DNA of 53,811 nucleotides from WLJO01 sp945889085 (lineage in GTDB: Bacteria > Actinomycetota > Acidimicrobiia > Acidimicrobiales > Ilumatobacteraceae): NCBI GenBank assembly GCA_945889085.1, contig CAMDBM010000018.1, positions 1 through 53,811 on the forward strand. The letters are read 5' to 3'. Positions within the stretch are counted from its first letter, which is position 1. Each line of letters starts with the position of its first letter. Positions 50,960 through 53,811 of the stretch are shown piece after piece. The notes beneath the pieces were generated by a model. That model saw only the letters and a list, made by a program, of their open reading frames with translations. It did no database searches and was not told where the DNA came from. The translations under genes were made by a program, and so were the position numbers.

Positions 50960-51967
50960 TCACCTTCTCCGCCCGGCAGCAAGCAACGGGCTGGAGCGGA
51001 GCTTGTCGGTAGCGGACTGCTCGGCGTCTCGGATCGTGCGCCCGGTGTACGCCATGAAGACATCGTCGAGCGACGGGCGGGCAACGCTGACCGAGCGGAT
51101 ACCGAGGTCGATGTTGTTGAACAGGCTGGGGACGAACTCCTCGCCGTCTGTCACCGAGAACTGCACATGGCCGTCGTGCACCTCTGCATCGAGATCGAAA
51201 CGCTCCTTGAGTAGCGCTATGGCTGCAGCATCATTGCGCGTCGCGATCTGTATCCGGTCCTTGCCGACACTGGCCTTGAGGGCAGCGGGCGTGTCCAGCA
51301 CGACGATCCTGCCCTGGTCCATGATCGCGATTCGGTCGCAGTGCTCGGCTTCGTCCATGTAATGCGTGGTGAGGAAGATGGTGATGTCCTCGCGCTGCTT
51401 GAGCTCCTCGATGTAGCCCCAGATGGACGAGCGCGTCTGCGGGTCGAGGCCGACCGTTGGCTCGTCGAGGAACAGCACCCGGGGCGAGTGCAGGAGCCCA
51501 CGGGCAATTTCGAGACGTCGCTTCATTCCACCCGAAAACGTGTCGACCCGGGCGTCCTTGCGCTCCCAGAGGCCGACCATCTCCATGACCTGTTGCATCC
51601 GGTCGGCCACGATGGACTTGGGCACGCCGTACAGCTCGGCGTGGAACTTCAGGTTCTGGGCAGCTGACAGGTACCCGTCCAGCGTCGGGTCCTGGAACAC
51701 GAGGCCGATGTTCTGGCGCACCGAACCGCGCTGGCTCACCACGTCGAACCCGGCAACCAGGGCGTGCCCGTCGGTCGGCTCGAGCAGGGTGCAGAGCATC
51801 TTGATGGTGGTGGACTTGCCGGCTCCGTTCGGGCCGAGGAATCCAAAGGTCTCCCCCGGGTACACGTCCAGATCGATGCCATCCACCGCGCGGAAGTCCC
51901 CGTACTGCTTCACGAGTCCACGAGCGGATACCGCCGACGCAGGATCGGGGAGCAGCGAGGTAGTCAC
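50960..51967 (-). CDS. ABC transporter ATPase (DrrA-like)
   Basis: This 335-residue ATPase has Walker A GPNGAGKST, Q-loop VFQDPTLDGYLSA, signature FSGGMKRRLEIARGL, Walker B VLFLDEPTVGLD and switch TTHYMDEAEHCD. The C-terminal extension (SLDDVFMAYTGRTIRD) is the DrrA-type regulatory domain. It drives the neighbouring permease. ATG (or ACTG ATG context) at 51967 is close to the divergent LarA-like gene at 52025. Confidence 0.93.
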   Translation of the reverse strand: MTTSLLPDPASAVSARGLVKQYGDFRAVDGIDLDVYPGETFGFLGPNGAGKSTTIKMLCTLLEPTDGHALVAGFDVVSQRGSVRQNIGLVFQDPTLDGYLSAAQNLKFHAELYGVPKSIVADRMQQVMEMVGLWERKDARVDTFSGGMKRRLEIARGLLHSPRVLFLDEPTVGLDPQTRSSIWGYIEELKQREDITIFLTTHYMDEAEHCDRIAIMDQGRIVVLDTPAALKASVGKDRIQIATRNDAAAIALLKERFDLDAEVHDGHVQFSVTDGEEFVPSLFNNIDLGIRSVSVARPSLDDVFMAYTGRTIRDAEQSATDKLRSSPLLAAGRRR

Positions 51968-52024
51968 CGACAGTCACCGTACCCGTTGTGCCGCCCGGTG
52001 CCCGATGCGTGCGAGCATGGGGGA

Positions 52025-53296
52025 ATGGAAGATCGCCCGAACCCATGGCAGCAACTGTCCCGGGGCATTGACCTCCCCTTCGACCCCGCCTTGCAGATCC
52101 CTCGACTCGTCGAGGTGGAACTTGCGGTCATCGAGCCCCAGCCCATCGCCGATGCGTGCGAGGCGGCACGTCAAGCAGTTCTGTCGTCGCTCGCCGGAAG
52201 CGTGACGCCCGGCATGACCGTGGCCGTTGGGGGCGGCAGTCGGGGCCTCACCGACCGGGTGGGCCTGATGCGCGGCACGATTCTCGGCCTGCGTGAACTC
52301 GGCGCCAAACCGTTCGTGGTGCCTGCAATGGGTAGCCACGGCGGTGCAACGGCCGATGGTCAGCGATACATGCTCGAATCCCTCGGCATGACCGAGGAGG
52401 CAATGGGCGCGGAGATCCGCTCCACGATGGAGACCGTGGAGGTGGCTCGCACCCCGGGTGGCATGCCGCTATACCTCGACCGGCATGCGGCGGGCGCGGA
52501 CCGCATCCTTCCGGTCAACCGGGTGAAGCCCCACACCTGCTTCCGCGGGCCGATCGAGAGCGGCTGCACGAAGATGGCGGTGGTTGGCTTCGGCAAGCAA
52601 CCCGGCGCCGCCCAGATCCACTCGTGCGGACCGATCGAAATGCGCGACCGCATCCTCGACGGCATCGCGGCACTGCGCGCCACCGGTCGACTGCTCGGCG
52701 GGCTCGCCTCCATCGAGTCCGCCGCCGGGGCCATCGTGCGGGTGGAGGGGCTCACGGCCCACGATGTGGGCGGCGAGAAGGAACGACAGATCACCGAGTT
52801 CGCAAAATCGCTCATCCCGCCGCTGCCGTTCCGTGAGATCGACGTGCTCGTGGTGGACAAGGCCGGTAAGGACATCTCCGGCACGGGAATGGACCCCAAC
52901 GTGACAGGTCGCTTCTGGGTGCACGGTCTCGCCGAGAGCGGTGGCCCGACAATCACCACCATCGTCCTGCTCGACATCACCCCGGTGAGCGGGGGCAACC
53001 TGCTCGGTATCGGTCTTGCCGACTTCATCCCCGCCTCGCTCGCGAACCAGATCGACTGGGAAAAGACCTACATCAACTGCTTCACCGCCGGACCGTCGGG
53101 TGTGCGCCGCAGTCGCCTGCCGATGGTGCTGCCCGACGGAGAGGCGTGCCTGAAGGCGGCGCTCTCCATGTGTGGCCGCGGTATCGACCAGCCCAAGCGC
53201 GTTGTGCGCATCGAGTCCACCCTGCACCTCACACGTTGTTGGGTGAGCGAGGCACTGCTGGACGAACTCCCTGCAGGCTCCCGCCGCGTTGGATAG
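52025..53296 (+). CDS. LarA-like (DUF2088/nickel-dependent lactate racemase family) protein
   Basis: The protein has 423 residues. The N-terminal part (VGGGSRGLTDRV, GAKPFVVPAMGSHGGATADG) and the later VNRVKPHTCFRGPIESGCTK with VVGFGKQPGA match the DUF2088 family related to LarA. His in GSHGG and Lys/His in VKPHT are candidate active-site residues. LarA uses a nickel-pincer nucleotide made by LarB, LarC and LarE, none of which are in the window, and many relatives act on other 2-hydroxyacids. ATG 52025 follows GGGGGA. The next gene starts at a TTG overlapping its stop. Confidence 0.85.
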   Translation: MEDRPNPWQQLSRGIDLPFDPALQIPRLVEVELAVIEPQPIADACEAARQAVLSSLAGSVTPGMTVAVGGGSRGLTDRVGLMRGTILGLRELGAKPFVVPAMGSHGGATADGQRYMLESLGMTEEAMGAEIRSTMETVEVARTPGGMPLYLDRHAAGADRILPVNRVKPHTCFRGPIESGCTKMAVVGFGKQPGAAQIHSCGPIEMRDRILDGIAALRATGRLLGGLASIESAAGAIVRVEGLTAHDVGGEKERQITEFAKSLIPPLPFREIDVLVVDKAGKDISGTGMDPNVTGRFWVHGLAESGGPTITTIVLLDITPVSGGNLLGIGLADFIPASLANQIDWEKTYINCFTAGPSGVRRSRLPMVLPDGEACLKAALSMCGRGIDQPKRVVRIESTLHLTRCWVSEALLDELPAGSRRVG

Positions 53297-53811
53297 CGGT
53301 CAGGCTGCCGCCCTCTCTGCCGCACGTACCGCACGTGATTCGGACGCGCCCCTAGACCTTGTCGTCGACGCATTCGTCAAGGCCTGGCTCATCGGACCGA
53401 GCCGTATCGACGTGCTGTTCGAACTGGCGCGACTCCTCTCCGACCGACGTCACGACCTTGGGGCCTACAAGGTGGTCTGCCGCGCTGCGGCCGTGCCGCA
53501 AGCCGATGCCGCGCGGCACGGCGTGCCGGCGGATGTGTATTGGTGGCGGATCGCTGATCTCCGCTCGATGATCGCCTTCCGACTCGGGTTCCACGACGAA
53601 TCCGTCGCACTCTGCGACGAACTCCTCACCTCACCGCACCTCCCCCACGACCAACGCGACCGCATCCTGTCCAACCGCCGGTTCTCCCTCGAACAGGTCC
53701 GCGAACAACGACGCCCCCACCGCCCCCACCTCATCGAACAAATCACCCAACGCGTCCACAACCCGAACCCCGAACCCCGCATCACCCTCACCATCACCAC
53801 CTGCAAACGCC
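53289..53811 (+). CDS. Glycosyltransferase-like protein, N-terminal part (runs off the right edge)
   Basis: An open frame runs from TTG 53289, overlapping the LarA-like stop by 8 bases, to the window end (174 codons). The helical N-terminus (FVKAWLIGPSRIDVLFELAR, YKVVCRAAA, YWWRIADLRSMIAFRLGFHD) resembles the repeat region found in some family 2 glycosyltransferases. The last residues, PEPRITLTITTCKR, are the usual first strand of the GT-A fold. It would transfer sugar from a nucleotide donor. From about 53590 the + strand is very rich in C and poor in G. The true start is uncertain. Confidence 0.6.
   Translation, partial: MDSGQAAALSAARTARDSDAPLDLVVDAFVKAWLIGPSRIDVLFELARLLSDRRHDLGAYKVVCRAAAVPQADAARHGVPADVYWWRIADLRSMIAFRLGFHDESVALCDELLTSPHLPHDQRDRILSNRRFSLEQVREQRRPHRPHLIEQITQRVHNPNPEPRITLTITTCKR

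Overview
The window is high-GC bacterial DNA. It looks like an actinobacterium, most likely of the class Acidimicrobiia (Ilumatobacter-like). The reasons are the GC-rich codon use with CTC/GTC/ACC preference, GTG and TTG starts, Thr/Val/Pro-rich lipoprotein linkers, many short-chain dehydrogenases (SDRs), a fused CaiB-type CoA-transferase and an LLM-class flavin oxidoreductase. This placement is inference from gene content; there is no rRNA. Genes are packed tightly and no gap exceeds about 300 bases. I saw no IS elements, CRISPR arrays or phage genes.

Layout. 1-5956: the start of a nitroreductase on the minus strand, a GrdB/PrdB-type selenoprotein read through an in-frame TGA with a fitting SECIS hairpin, a molybdopterin oxidoreductase with an HxlR regulator, and an NmrA/DUF2867 protein. 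6005-16452: two giant paralogous membrane-anchored surface proteins with IPT/TIG repeats flank a small secreted protein and a pentapeptide-repeat protein; the latter two carry frameshifts. 16536-19340: SnoaL-like protein, SDR, GDP-fucose synthase, tRNA-Ser(GCT) and tRNA-Arg(ACG). 19510-31621: two lipoproteins, a Rieske oxygenase, a double CaiB CoA-transferase, a crotonase, a YkgJ-type cysteine protein, a Tat signal peptide plus ubiquitin-domain protein, an acyl-CoA ligase, an XRE regulator with an apparent operator, SDRs and an EXPERA membrane protein. 31644-45965: a metallophosphoesterase, then a candidate uptake and catabolic locus: sugar-type ABC importer, LLM oxidoreductase, two amidohydrolases, TrmB regulator, cytochrome P450, a limonene-epoxide-hydrolase-like protein and four SDRs. 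45970-53811: VWA/MoxR/SDR operon, secreted beta-propeller, DrrA/DrrB-type exporter, LarA-like protein and a partial glycosyltransferase.

Most striking is the protein at 25560-26153. Its first 70 residues after Met4 align without gaps to eukaryotic ubiquitin (about 48 of 70 identical by hand count). The domain lies inside what reads as a secreted beta-sandwich domain, and the secretion signal sits on an immediately upstream frame joined by TGATG. Second is the selenoprotein, which would be cut in two by standard annotation.

The 32.5-46.0 kb locus reads as import of a small polar or cyclic compound through a lipoprotein-dependent ABC importer, followed by oxidation (P450, LLM enzyme), alcohol/ketone interconversion (SDRs) and hydrolysis (amidohydrolases, epoxide-hydrolase-like protein), with TrmB as the likely regulator. 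The acyl-CoA ligase, CoA-transferase and crotonase at 21.7-28.1 kb could take the acids onward through CoA chemistry. The substrate is not known from sequence.
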